A stretch of DNA of 6,440 nucleotides from Mucilaginibacter sp. UBA4741 (GCA_002403905.1 DHIR01000073.1:2507-8946); one strand, 5' to 3'. Shown: positions 1 through 6,404, counted from the first letter of the stretch. Translations and numbers: made by a program. The notes: generated by a model not told the origin, from the sequence alone.

Positions 1-324
1 CATCCTGCCCTTAGCATCAAAAGCGATATTTATAGGCTTGCCAATATCCGGATCAGAAGCATATAGCTGTATTTCGAAGCCGGGAGGCAGTTTAAAACCA
101 AGCCGCTCTTCTTCTGGAGTGCGCGCTGTTGTTGACCTTATATTGTCGTTAAATAAAGGGCCACTGTATTGGCTATCGTCATCCTTGCTGACATCCTCCT
201 CTTTAGTATTCGCAATAACATCAGCGGGCTTATTTTGCTGTTGCATTTTATGAATTTTACAGCCTATTATTATTAAAAGGCATAATCCTAAAAATGTTGA
301 TAAACTTAAAATCTTCTTATTCAT
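1..324 (-). CDS. N-terminal part of a lipoprotein resembling sorbosone/glucose dehydrogenase-like (PVC-type) propeller proteins; cut by window edge
   Basis: The first 108 codons of a gene that continues past the left edge; the frame stays open throughout. Residues 1-21 form a lipoprotein signal peptide (MNKK, hydrophobic 5-20) ending in the lipobox IIGC, with Cys22 as the expected lipidated residue. Residues 23-65 are a polar, Gln/Asp/Glu-rich linker. From about residue 69 the text TPEEERLGFKLPPGFEIQLY, followed by a segment ending AFDAKGRM, matches from memory the opening of large dehydrogenase-like beta-propeller proteins of Bacteroidota, Planctomycetes and Verrucomicrobia. Many of these carry HEAT repeats and a cytochrome c domain further on; those parts would lie outside the window. 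The likely role is an envelope-anchored sugar or alcohol oxidoreductase, but this is inferred from about 40 residues. The start is the ATG directly before the signal peptide, with an A-rich leader and no Shine-Dalgarno. It begins 94 bases after the epimerase gene; I found no TAnnTTTG element in that gap, so read-through from the epimerase is possible. Confidence 0.7.
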   Translation of the reverse strand, partial: MNKKILSLSTFLGLCLLIIIGCKIHKMQQQNKPADVIANTKEEDVSKDDDSQYSGPLFNDNIRSTTARTPEEERLGFKLPPGFEIQLYASDPDIGKPINIAFDAKGRM

Positions 325-418
325 TTTTTTGTTTATTTATTGGTTGTTAACGGGGTATAAAAGAACAGCTCAACATTAAAGCTTCTTTCTTTGGTCATTT
401 TAATCTGAGTGATATATA

Positions 419-1261
419 TTATAAATTATGTTTTAAAAATTGCAATCCTTTTATAGCAATATCTTCCTGCGATGGTTCCAGCTTACGCCATATAGATGCT
501 GCTTTGGCAATTACCTTAACATCGGTTGTAAATGATTCTATTACAATTTGTTTATCATAACCCAATTGGTTAAGCGCGGCGCTGATCTTATCCCAATTGA
601 TATGATCCCCTCCCGGCGTACCACGGTCTGACCCGCAGGCGTGGAAATGGCCCAGTTTATTACCAGCGCTCACAATTGCCTTATACGGATCTTTTTCTTC
701 TATATTCATGTGAAAAGAATCCAGGTGCAGTAACAAGGCGTCGCTATTAACATCCGCGATCATCTTTAGGCCCTGCTCGGCTGTATTAATAAAATCTGTT
801 TCGTACCGGTTTAAAGGTTCAATGGCAAGCTTCACTCCTTTTTGTACCGCATACGCTGCCAGTTTTTTTAAATTAGCTACTACTGTATCCCATTGAGTTT
901 TATAATCTTCTTCACTCACAGGCTCAGCCCGTCCTACAGAAGAATATAAAGGGCCGACAAGAATAGGGCAACCCAATACCTGCATTACATCAATAACATC
1001 TTTTATATATTTGGCAGCTGTGTTTTGTTCTTCTTTTGTACCTCTGAGGTCTCTGCCCGGCCCCATTGCCGCACAAATAGAACCACAAATTAGGCCGTTT
1101 TTATCTAAGGCTTCTTTAATAAGTTTCGGATCTATGTGCGAGACATCTTCTAGCGCTATCTCTACTGAATCAAAACCCCATTTTTTAAATTTTGGGAATA
1201 ATGAAATACTATCATTATTAAATGGCGATGTAAATAAAAAGGTGTTTATACCAAATTTCAT
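419..1261 (-). CDS. Sugar isomerase/epimerase, D-psicose/D-tagatose 3-epimerase type (xylose isomerase-like TIM barrel)
   Basis: A 280-residue single-domain TIM barrel, close to the usual 280-295 residues of ketose 3-epimerases. Candidate metal ligands are Glu148 (AIEPLNRYE), Asp181 (HLDSFHMN), His207 (GHFHACGSDRG) and Glu242 (IVIESF). Their spacing equals that of the Agrobacterium D-psicose 3-epimerase set (Glu150, Asp183, His209, Glu244) shifted by two. Residues matching its substrate-binding Glu156, His186 and Arg215 are also present as Glu154, His184 and Arg213. By family knowledge such enzymes use Mn or Co to invert C3 of a free ketose. There is no signal peptide, so it should be cytoplasmic. 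The family also includes isomerases, dehydratases and lyases acting on 3-keto sugars, often annotated only as sugar phosphate isomerase/epimerase, so the exact substrate is open. The ATG at 1259-1261 begins directly with the first barrel strand (MKFGINTFLF). The gene is preceded by a promoter element overlapped by an inverted repeat and is followed after 94 bases by the lipoprotein gene. Confidence 0.88.
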   Translation of the reverse strand: MKFGINTFLFTSPFNNDSISLFPKFKKWGFDSVEIALEDVSHIDPKLIKEALDKNGLICGSICAAMGPGRDLRGTKEEQNTAAKYIKDVIDVMQVLGCPILVGPLYSSVGRAEPVSEEDYKTQWDTVVANLKKLAAYAVQKGVKLAIEPLNRYETDFINTAEQGLKMIADVNSDALLLHLDSFHMNIEEKDPYKAIVSAGNKLGHFHACGSDRGTPGGDHINWDKISAALNQLGYDKQIVIESFTTDVKVIAKAASIWRKLEPSQEDIAIKGLQFLKHNL

Positions 1262-1298
1262 TTTGAATTAGTTTATAAAAGGAGTTGTTTATATTGAA

Positions 1299-1311
1299 TT
1301 GGTTAAACCAA
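1299..1311. promoter_or_regulatory. Putative operator: 13-base inverted repeat upstream of the epimerase gene
   Basis: TTGGTT-A-AACCAA is a perfect inverted repeat of two 6-base arms around one base. It lies 38-50 bases before the epimerase start codon and shares three bases with a -7 promoter element. With its left flank the plus strand reads AATTGGTTAAACCAA, which resembles the site known for FadR-subfamily GntR regulators such as PdhR (AATTGGTnnnACCAATT). A bound protein here would cover the likely transcription start, so repression is the simplest role. No regulator gene is in the window, and the family assignment is inferred from the motif alone. Confidence 0.45.
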
Positions 1312-1316
1312 AGTTA
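1309..1316 (-). promoter_or_regulatory. Bacteroidota -7 promoter element for the epimerase gene
   Basis: On the minus strand this reads TAACTTTG, a perfect match to the Bacteroidota -7 consensus TAnnTTTG. Transcription would start near 1302, giving a leader of about 40 bases. No TTG/TTTG -33 element is seen at the usual 17-23 base distance, so the promoter may be weak or need an activator. A 10-base palindrome AATACGTATT (1331-1340) lies in that upstream zone. Confidence 0.45.
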
Positions 1317-1369
1317 TTATTTAAACAATAAATACGTATTCTTAATATTATTGTAACTATTAAATTACA

Positions 1370-1819
1370 TTATTTTTCTGCCTTAATAATTTCGACCAGT
1401 CGTAGGATGGCGTTCTTAATTTCTTCAACTTTATCATCAGGGACATATATACTAAAAACATCTGCGGGGCTATTATTTACCATTACATTTTTATTAAAGT
1501 ATATGTATAGTTCAGATCGGTTGTCGTTATATCCAAATGCCCTGAAAGCATCCCAATGAATTTTATTGATGATGGTGGTTAGCCGTTTATTATCTATAGT
1601 CTGTTTTACCTGTTTACAGTTTTCATTATCCAAATGTTGTAACAGGATGAGACTATTGACCTTGCTTGCTGGATCTTCTTCATAAATTCTTGTCTCCTCT
1701 CTAAGCTTTAATGTGTTATTAATAAAATCAATTGTTTCAGTCTTCGAACGTTGGTACTGTGCGGATACCGGATGATAGGCTCCTATAACAATCAGTAGGC
1801 ATAACAAATACTTTTTCAT
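1370..1819 (-). CDS. Small secreted protein of unknown function
   Basis: A 149-residue protein that I do not recognise. Residues 1-20 form a clear Sec signal peptide: MKKY, a hydrophobic stretch at 5-14, and the signal peptidase I site PVSA before Gln21. The mature protein is about 129 residues. It has a polar, probably helical N-terminal half, a likely beta segment around 103-114 (SELYIYFNKNVMV), another around 121-126, and an amphipathic helix at 129-147 (DKVEEIKNAILRLVEIIKAE). Such a beta-then-final-helix ending recalls small PH-like-fold proteins of Bacteroidota, but I cannot assign a family. Cys68 is the only cysteine left after cleavage. The ATG at 1817-1819 precedes the signal peptide directly. 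The gene starts 79 bases after the GH2 gene, beyond a strong hairpin, and no TAnnTTTG element is seen in that gap. Its link to sugar use is only positional. Confidence 0.75.
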   Translation of the reverse strand: MKKYLLCLLIVIGAYHPVSAQYQRSKTETIDFINNTLKLREETRIYEEDPASKVNSLILLQHLDNENCKQVKQTIDNKRLTTIINKIHWDAFRAFGYNDNRSELYIYFNKNVMVNNSPADVFSIYVPDDKVEEIKNAILRLVEIIKAEK

Positions 1820-1843
1820 TCAAATAATATTTTTAACAGGATG

Positions 1844-1885
1844 GTGGCCGGTAAATCTACCAGGATGGTTAAGTCTGCCGGCCAC
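1844..1885 (-). terminator. Strong hairpin after the GH2 gene (possible terminator or processing site)
   Basis: The arms GTGGCCGG (1844-1851) and CCGGCCAC (1878-1885) pair perfectly over 8 bases, with a 26-base interior that contains a small CC/GG stem. The structure begins 13 bases past the GH2 stop codon, where a terminator would be expected. On the minus-strand transcript no U-run follows the second arm directly (ACCAUCCUGUUAAAAAU), so it is not a textbook intrinsic terminator. It may attenuate read-through into the small secreted protein gene or protect the 3' end of the GH2 message. A 9-base direct repeat, CAGGATGGT, occurs at 1837-1845 and again in the loop at 1861-1869. Confidence 0.4.
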
Positions 1886-1898
1886 AAATTAGTTGAAC

Positions 1899-4331
1899 CT
1901 ACACATTTTTGCGCACCTTAATTTCAATACTTGATGTGCCCAATAAAGAATGAGTAGCTTTTAATACAATGCGTCCGGCACTGCCAGGCGCCGTACGTAC
2001 CCATATAGCGCCGGCCCCGCCGCTATCTTCCAGCTTGAAGGGATTATCACCCACAATGCTTCCGGGGCCATGTATAGTGAAGGCCACATCTCCTTTACCA
2101 AAAGGGCGAGACGCGCCAAATTTATCTACAATACGGAATGTCACCCTGGTGGCATCCGCGCCATCGCCAAACAATACATTGTCATCGGTCTCCAGCAATA
2201 ACCGATCATGGCGTGTGTCAGCTGAGAAACTACGAGATATTACCATAATATTATCTACATAACCATCAATACGGAGTTCGGGCTGAGCAACGCCATCAAA
2301 ATACAGATCAGTAAAAAACGGCGCGTGTTTAAGGTGCGGAAAATTGGCATGATCCGGTTGAACCGAGGCCGTCAACTTACCCGCTACAAACAGATCCAAA
2401 CGCTGACAATTAGAAAAAATGGCGACATTTTTACCAGGCCCATTAACAGTTTGCGGACCAAAATCCCAATAAAAATTAGGTTCTATCACCGGGCGTATTT
2501 TAGGGCTTAACTGGGCACGATAAAATGTTGCTCCCAACTTAGGGATCCGAAAGACATCAGCCACTCCCGGATATTTAACGCCTTGAAACGGGTTAACCGG
2601 GCTTGCGTACTCAAAAGCACACCAGGCTATTACCCCGCAATTCTGTTTATTGGCACCCGCCCTGCTATGGGCCTGCGCATGCCGCAACGCCTGCAATTGC
2701 TGTACTGCTATATCTCCAGCCCGTCGGTACATACAATCAAACCCTTTGCCTTTGGCGTAGTTAAACTGGCCTACCGCTTCGGCTAACATATATGGCACAC
2801 CAGGGTCCGGGTTTCTGATCCCAACACTTCCATCGGGGTCGGCGTGATACTCATCATAAGCCATTACGTCCTGATGCCATTCATTTTTCCAGTTTTTTGT
2901 GGAACCCGAGGTCATACTACCAGAGGTTTGACGCGAATCATCCAGCCATTTGGCAATCGTTGTAGTTTTTCGGTAAAGCTCCGGGTCGTTGGCCGATTCG
3001 TTAACACGGACTCCCCAAATTATTACAGATGGTCGGTTTCGGTCGCGTGTAACCATATCTCTTACATTTTCCAGCAATACCTCTTTCCATGGATCGTCCC
3101 CTATATAACCCCAACCGGGAACTTCTTCCCACACCATCAAACCCAGCTCGTCACAAGCGTCCAAAAAAGCTGCGGATTGTGGATAGTGTGAGCAGCGCAC
3201 CATATTACAGTTTAGTTCTTTACGCAGAATTTCCGCGTCACGACGCATTACCCTTTTCGGCATCGCTCCACCCGTATAAGGAAATGATTCGTGGCGGTTC
3301 AGACCAAATAATTGGAGCCGTTTTCTATTCAAAAAGAACCCGTCTGTTTCAAATTTAGCTTCTCGTAATCCGGTCCGCACTGTATAATCATGTACCGGTT
3401 TACCATCTAACATTACCGTAGCTACTACATGGTAGAGTTTTGGGTTCTCAACATCCCAGAGCACAATATCTTTAAGTCCGCCTAAAGTCACGGACAGTTC
3501 TTTTTTCCCCGCTTCCTTTAAATTGAATGTTTGCTGCGTCTGTGCCACAACATGGTCTCCGTCTCGCAGTTCAACCTGTAGCTGGATGGGTTTATCTGAA
3601 AAGATGGCAGAATCAACTGAACAGGTAACTTCTATGCGGCGATTATTAGTTAATACCTCAACGGGCTTGGCAAACAAATCACTAATGAATAATTGAGGCA
3701 CCAGTTTTAGCTGTACCGACCGATAAATACCCCCGGTTTCCAAATAATCAACACGCTTAGTGCCAATTGGTGAGCCCTCTGGTGGCACATTGCTCCAACG
3801 AGAATCTACCTGTAGATCTAAAATATTCCCCGCCGGTTTAAGCCAGGACGTTATTTCATAATTAAAAGGCAAATATCCGCCTTTATGTTCCGGTAAGATT
3901 TGGCCGTTAATAGTTGGTGTAGCATTAACCATAACCCCATCAAAATGCAGGAATACACGCATACCCTTTGAATTTGCCGGCAGCGTAAAATGCCGGCGAT
4001 AAGACCAGACCTGTTGCCATAAAGCGGGGTCCCAGTTTTGCCACGAAAGCCGGGCTACACAATGCGGAAGCGTAACTGCGGTATATGCCGCATCGTCAGC
4101 AATGGCAGAAGATGGATTTGCAAGAAAAAGCCAGTTTTGATCTAATGATATTACCGCGGATGCAGGGCCGGTTTTACTTAGTTCGGATACCTTACCGCTA
4201 CTAAACGTTCTTAGGGGGTTAGCCAATAAGGTGATGATGCCAAGCGTGCAGTTCTTTGCAAAGTGTCGGCGGGTGATGGCTGTCATAGACAGCTGGGTAG
4301 TTGAATCTCCAGATTGGTGCTGATTTTTCAT
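1899..4331 (-). CDS. Glycoside hydrolase family 2 enzyme (beta-galactosidase-like), Tat-exported
   Basis: An 810-residue retaining glycosidase of family GH2. A twin-arginine signal (TRRHFAK, Arg21-Arg22, hydrophobic 28-38) predicts folded export to the periplasm. Domains in order: N-terminal jelly-roll sugar-binding domain about 58-210; Ig-like domain about 215-322; TIM barrel about 325-610; DUF4982-like segment about 632-700; and a C-terminal Ig-like GH2 domain about 727-806. The barrel shows GLNRHESFPY, the RCSHYP motif (379-384) and IIWGVRVNES, whose Glu445 is the expected acid/base. Glu518 in YMLAEAVGQ is the best nucleophile candidate; the 73-residue spacing is close to the 76 in E. coli LacZ (Glu461, Glu537). 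The family covers beta-galactosidase, beta-glucuronidase, beta-mannosidase and others, so substrate specificity is not assigned. The ATG at 4329-4331 gives a 20-residue lead before the Arg pair; Met16 (4284-4286) is a possible alternative start. It has its own promoter-like sequence and is separated from the esterase by a terminator-like hairpin. Confidence 0.92.
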   Translation of the reverse strand: MKNQHQSGDSTTQLSMTAITRRHFAKNCTLGIITLLANPLRTFSSGKVSELSKTGPASAVISLDQNWLFLANPSSAIADDAAYTAVTLPHCVARLSWQNWDPALWQQVWSYRRHFTLPANSKGMRVFLHFDGVMVNATPTINGQILPEHKGGYLPFNYEITSWLKPAGNILDLQVDSRWSNVPPEGSPIGTKRVDYLETGGIYRSVQLKLVPQLFISDLFAKPVEVLTNNRRIEVTCSVDSAIFSDKPIQLQVELRDGDHVVAQTQQTFNLKEAGKKELSVTLGGLKDIVLWDVENPKLYHVVATVMLDGKPVHDYTVRTGLREAKFETDGFFLNRKRLQLFGLNRHESFPYTGGAMPKRVMRRDAEILRKELNCNMVRCSHYPQSAAFLDACDELGLMVWEEVPGWGYIGDDPWKEVLLENVRDMVTRDRNRPSVIIWGVRVNESANDPELYRKTTTIAKWLDDSRQTSGSMTSGSTKNWKNEWHQDVMAYDEYHADPDGSVGIRNPDPGVPYMLAEAVGQFNYAKGKGFDCMYRRAGDIAVQQLQALRHAQAHSRAGANKQNCGVIAWCAFEYASPVNPFQGVKYPGVADVFRIPKLGATFYRAQLSPKIRPVIEPNFYWDFGPQTVNGPGKNVAIFSNCQRLDLFVAGKLTASVQPDHANFPHLKHAPFFTDLYFDGVAQPELRIDGYVDNIMVISRSFSADTRHDRLLLETDDNVLFGDGADATRVTFRIVDKFGASRPFGKGDVAFTIHGPGSIVGDNPFKLEDSGGAGAIWVRTAPGSAGRIVLKATHSLLGTSSIEIKVRKNV

Positions 4332-4360
4332 TTAAATTACTTTCAATATTTGTAGTAATG

Positions 4361-4370
4361 TATGTACATA
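4361..4370. promoter_or_regulatory. TGTACA-core palindrome in the GH2 leader
   Basis: TATGTACATA is a perfect 10-base palindrome located 30-39 bases before the GH2 start codon, downstream of the predicted transcription start. It shares the TGTACA core with two palindromes upstream of the esterase gene and could be a binding site for the same regulator. Short AT-rich palindromes also arise by chance, so support is modest. Confidence 0.3.
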
Positions 4371-4448
4371 TATTTATTGAATTAAAAATAGTACTGCTAC
4401 GGTTTAACTTTAGCTATTAATAAAATATAGGCATGGGTTTATAATACA

Positions 4449-4477
4449 CAAACATATAAAAAAATCAAACATCCAAA
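4449..4477 (-). promoter_or_regulatory. Putative Bacteroidota promoter for the GH2 gene
   Basis: On the minus strand the -33 element TTTG (4474-4477) is followed after 17 bases by TATGTTTG (4449-4456), a perfect TAnnTTTG -7 element. The spacing lies at the short end of the range known for Bacteroidota sigma factor promoters. The transcription start would fall near 4443, giving a leader of about 110 bases. It is the only promoter in the window with both elements visible. Confidence 0.5.
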
Positions 4478-4616
4478 TGATTTTTTTACCGGGCAGCAAT
4501 ATTAAAAGATGATAAATGATTAAAAAGTGTTATTAATAAATACCAGTACATAATAATGCCGGGCGAAAGGGCAAAACAATAATTATCGAGAACAATTAAC
4601 CGCTAATGCTATAGAT

Positions 4617-4661
4617 AAAAAGCCTGTATATCTACCAATATGCAGGCTTTCCTTTTTTTTT
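4617..4661 (-). terminator. Intrinsic terminator after the esterase gene, probably bidirectional
   Basis: The arms AAAGCCTGTATA (4619-4630) and TATGCAGGCTTT (4639-4650) form a 12-base stem around the loop TCTACCAA, with one imperfect position (4627/4642). On the minus strand the stem starts 22 bases after the esterase stop and is followed by a run of five U. On the plus strand the imperfect pair becomes a U-G wobble, and a run of nine T follows two bases later (4653-4661). It should therefore separate esterase transcription from the GH2 gene and could also stop plus-strand transcription. Confidence 0.7.
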
Positions 4662-4672
4662 GGAGGGGGGGG

Positions 4673-6214
4673 CTATTTATTAAAAAAACTATCCATTACC
4701 GCGTACCTTTTCGCATTCACGTCCGGTTGTGATTTACTATTCACTTTGAATATCATCACGCTTGTGTTATCTTTTTTCAGACTTTCCCAGGCAGGTAAGC
4801 CAGCGCCGTTAGGATTACTTGTTTTAACAAAATTTACAAAGTAATTCTGCACGGTTTCTGATATTTTGTAATCATCAGCTGTCCAGGCATAAACTTTATT
4901 GGTAAATAGGTTGCCCAACGCAAATTCAATTTCTGAAGTATGAGCGGCACCCATCGAGTGATCTACCGGACCGGCAGGTGCACTAACCATCACAGGGCGC
5001 TTACGGGTAAAAAAGTAGCGATAAACGGGCTTGTTATGCGTTTTGGTTTGCAAATCGATAAATTTCCAGGTGCCATAAGCAAAACGGTCCGTTGCCAGAT
5101 CAGTAGCGGCTTGCGCAACGTCGGCATCTGTAACCGGGGCATAAACGTTTAATATGTCAGAAGTGCGGTCGCCATATAATTTTTTTATTGAAGATTTATA
5201 ATTGTCTAAGGTTGGATCTAATCTGCCTAACACGCCATCCGGACCAGACTCGGCCGAGTTCCAGCCAGCTAAAAGCGGTATATCCATTTGTTTACCGGCA
5301 TTAAAAATAGCCTGAGGCGATTCAGGTAGGAAATAACCATCAACAGTTATAGGGAAATCTTCCCGTGCTGATATTTTAAGCAAAGAGTCGGCAGGTAACT
5401 TACGTAAATCTGCTAAGGATTTAGCACCGATAGAGGTGGCAAACTTAACCCCGATTTGTTCGGCATCAGCTAGCAGAGTCGGCGACCAGTTACCCAACAA
5501 TGAACCGCTCTCGCCTATCGCGCCTCTGAAAAGACCTTTTGATAATGGTGAAGCCATCTGCCCGCATACGGACATTGAACCTGACGATTCACCACCGATA
5601 GTTATTTTATTGGGGTCGCCGCCAAAAGCAGCTATATTTTTCTTCACCCAAACCAAGGCCGCGTGTTGATCCATCAAACCATAGTTTCCTGAAGAATGAT
5701 GCGCTGATTCGGCAGTGAGTTCAGGATACGCCAGGAAACCAAATATCCCTAACCGGTAATTAACCGTAACCATGATGATCCCTTTTTTTGCAAGAGCCTC
5801 GCCGTCATAACGATATTCTGAGCCATCGCCAGCGCCAAATCCTCCACCATAAAAATAAACCAGCACGGCTAGTTTTTGATTGGTTGGTTTAGCCGGAGTC
5901 CATACGTTCAGATATAAACAATCTTCGCTTTTTCCATTGCTTCTAAACATCATGTAGCTGTAAATTACCCTCTGCATGGCCTGCGGGCCAAAATGATCAG
6001 CCTTACGAACGCCTTTCCAGTTAAGCGGTGCTTGCGGTTCTTTCCAGCGCAGATCGCCAACAGGCGGCTGTGCAAACGGGATGCCTTTATAGGATACAAC
6101 ACCACTGGCCCCGGTAACGCCTTCTAGTACACCGTTAGCCGTTTTAGCCTGCGGGTTTTGCGCGTAAACATTCATACCGGTAAGTACGAGTATAAAAAGA
6201 AAGATCTTTTTCAT
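4673..6214 (-). CDS. Secreted type-B carboxylesterase (alpha/beta hydrolase)
   Basis: A 513-residue serine esterase with the usual length for the family. Residues 1-18 form a Sec signal peptide (MKKIFLFILVL, cleavage after VYA before Gln19), so it acts in the periplasm or outside the cell. The type-B signature EDCLYLNVW is at 97-105, the oxyanion-hole glycines YGGGFGAG at 122-129, and the nucleophile elbow GGESSG at 207-212, preceded by FGGDPNKITI, with catalytic Ser210. Glu322 (GWNSAESG) and His425 (GAAHTSEIEF) fit the acid and base positions seen in acetylcholinesterase-like enzymes. The reaction is hydrolysis of a carboxylic ester; the natural substrate is unknown. Beside a GH2 glycosidase it may remove acyl groups from a glycan, but this is inference from position. 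The ATG at 6212-6214 is preferred because it begins the signal peptide; an in-frame TTG at 6251-6253 would only add 13 residues that spoil the signal. It ends in TAG, directly beside a G8 run. Confidence 0.93.
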   Translation of the reverse strand: MKKIFLFILVLTGMNVYAQNPQAKTANGVLEGVTGASGVVSYKGIPFAQPPVGDLRWKEPQAPLNWKGVRKADHFGPQAMQRVIYSYMMFRSNGKSEDCLYLNVWTPAKPTNQKLAVLVYFYGGGFGAGDGSEYRYDGEALAKKGIIMVTVNYRLGIFGFLAYPELTAESAHHSSGNYGLMDQHAALVWVKKNIAAFGGDPNKITIGGESSGSMSVCGQMASPLSKGLFRGAIGESGSLLGNWSPTLLADAEQIGVKFATSIGAKSLADLRKLPADSLLKISAREDFPITVDGYFLPESPQAIFNAGKQMDIPLLAGWNSAESGPDGVLGRLDPTLDNYKSSIKKLYGDRTSDILNVYAPVTDADVAQAATDLATDRFAYGTWKFIDLQTKTHNKPVYRYFFTRKRPVMVSAPAGPVDHSMGAAHTSEIEFALGNLFTNKVYAWTADDYKISETVQNYFVNFVKTSNPNGAGLPAWESLKKDNTSVMIFKVNSKSQPDVNAKRYAVMDSFFNK

Positions 6215-6306
6215 GCTGATTTTTAGATAAAAGGAATATGAGTGGTTAAGCAATTTAATATTTACGGCTATAAGCTATACATAGGCAACAACTTAGTTAC
6301 CTGCAT

Positions 6307-6316
6307 TTTGTACAAA
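6307..6316. promoter_or_regulatory. TGTACA-core palindrome in the esterase leader
   Basis: TTTGTACAAA is a perfect 10-base palindrome about 93-102 bases before the esterase ATG and roughly 40 bases downstream of the transcription start predicted from the -7 element at 6359-6366. A longer relative lies 87 bases further upstream, at 6393-6404. The pair brackets the promoter element and could be operators for one regulator, possibly by looping. Confidence 0.35.
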
Positions 6317-6358
6317 GAGTAAAACAGGCGGCTAAAATTAAAGTAAGATCGATAAATA

Positions 6359-6366
6359 CAAAGCTA
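6359..6366 (-). promoter_or_regulatory. Bacteroidota -7 promoter element for the esterase gene
   Basis: The minus strand reads TAGCTTTG, a perfect TAnnTTTG match. Transcription would begin near 6353, giving a leader of about 140 bases. No TTG -33 element is present 17-23 bases upstream, so strength or dependence on an activator is uncertain. Confidence 0.4.
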
Positions 6367-6392
6367 ATTTTTTTAGTGTTTTTATGGGTTTG

Positions 6393-6404
6393 TTTTGTAC
6401 AAAA
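6393..6404. promoter_or_regulatory. TGTACA-core palindrome upstream of the esterase promoter
   Basis: TTTTGTACAAAA is a perfect 12-base palindrome. Allowing one extra A on the right, the symmetry continues into TTG/CAA flanks. It lies about 40-50 bases upstream of the predicted esterase transcription start. The remaining DNA to the right edge (to 6440) is AT-rich with no gene start that I can support on either strand. Confidence 0.35.

Larger units (their letters stand above)
4332..4618. other. AT-rich intergenic leader region of the GH2 gene
   Basis: This is most of the 341-base gap between the esterase and GH2 genes. It holds a GH2 promoter candidate (4449-4477), a TGTACA-core palindrome (4361-4370), the octamer GGTTTAAC (4401-4408, identical to eight bases of the epimerase operator read on the minus strand), and a CCGGGC word repeated at 4489-4494 and 4559-4564. 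No convincing gene or RNA gene was seen. The stretch between 4478 and 4618 shows nothing I can name. Confidence 0.5.

Noticed and set aside
38..253. Plus-strand open frame of 71 codons opposite the lipoprotein gene
   Set aside because: It is the antisense shadow of a minus-strand frame that has a lipobox and family-like sequence; the translated product is serine/leucine-rich with no recognisable feature.
2844..3358. Two overlapping plus-strand open frames (115 and 89 codons) inside the GH2 gene
   Set aside because: They lie antisense to the catalytic barrel, where the minus-strand frame carries conserved GH2 motifs; there is no independent support for expression.
4359..4421. Plus-strand 20-codon reading frame in the GH2-esterase gap (MYVHIFIELK...)
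   Set aside because: It is very short, AT-driven in composition, has no promoter or ribosome binding site, and overlaps the TGTACA palindrome and GH2 leader.
4489..4564. CCGGGC repeated 70 bases apart in the GH2-esterase gap
   Set aside because: The repeat is only six bases, is direct rather than inverted, and has no supporting structure; it may be chance.
6215..6253. Extended esterase N-terminus starting at the TTG at 6251-6253
   Set aside because: The extra 13 residues (LNHSYSFYLKIS after the start) precede a textbook Sec signal peptide that begins at the ATG at 6212-6214, and TTG starts are uncommon; the shorter form fits better.
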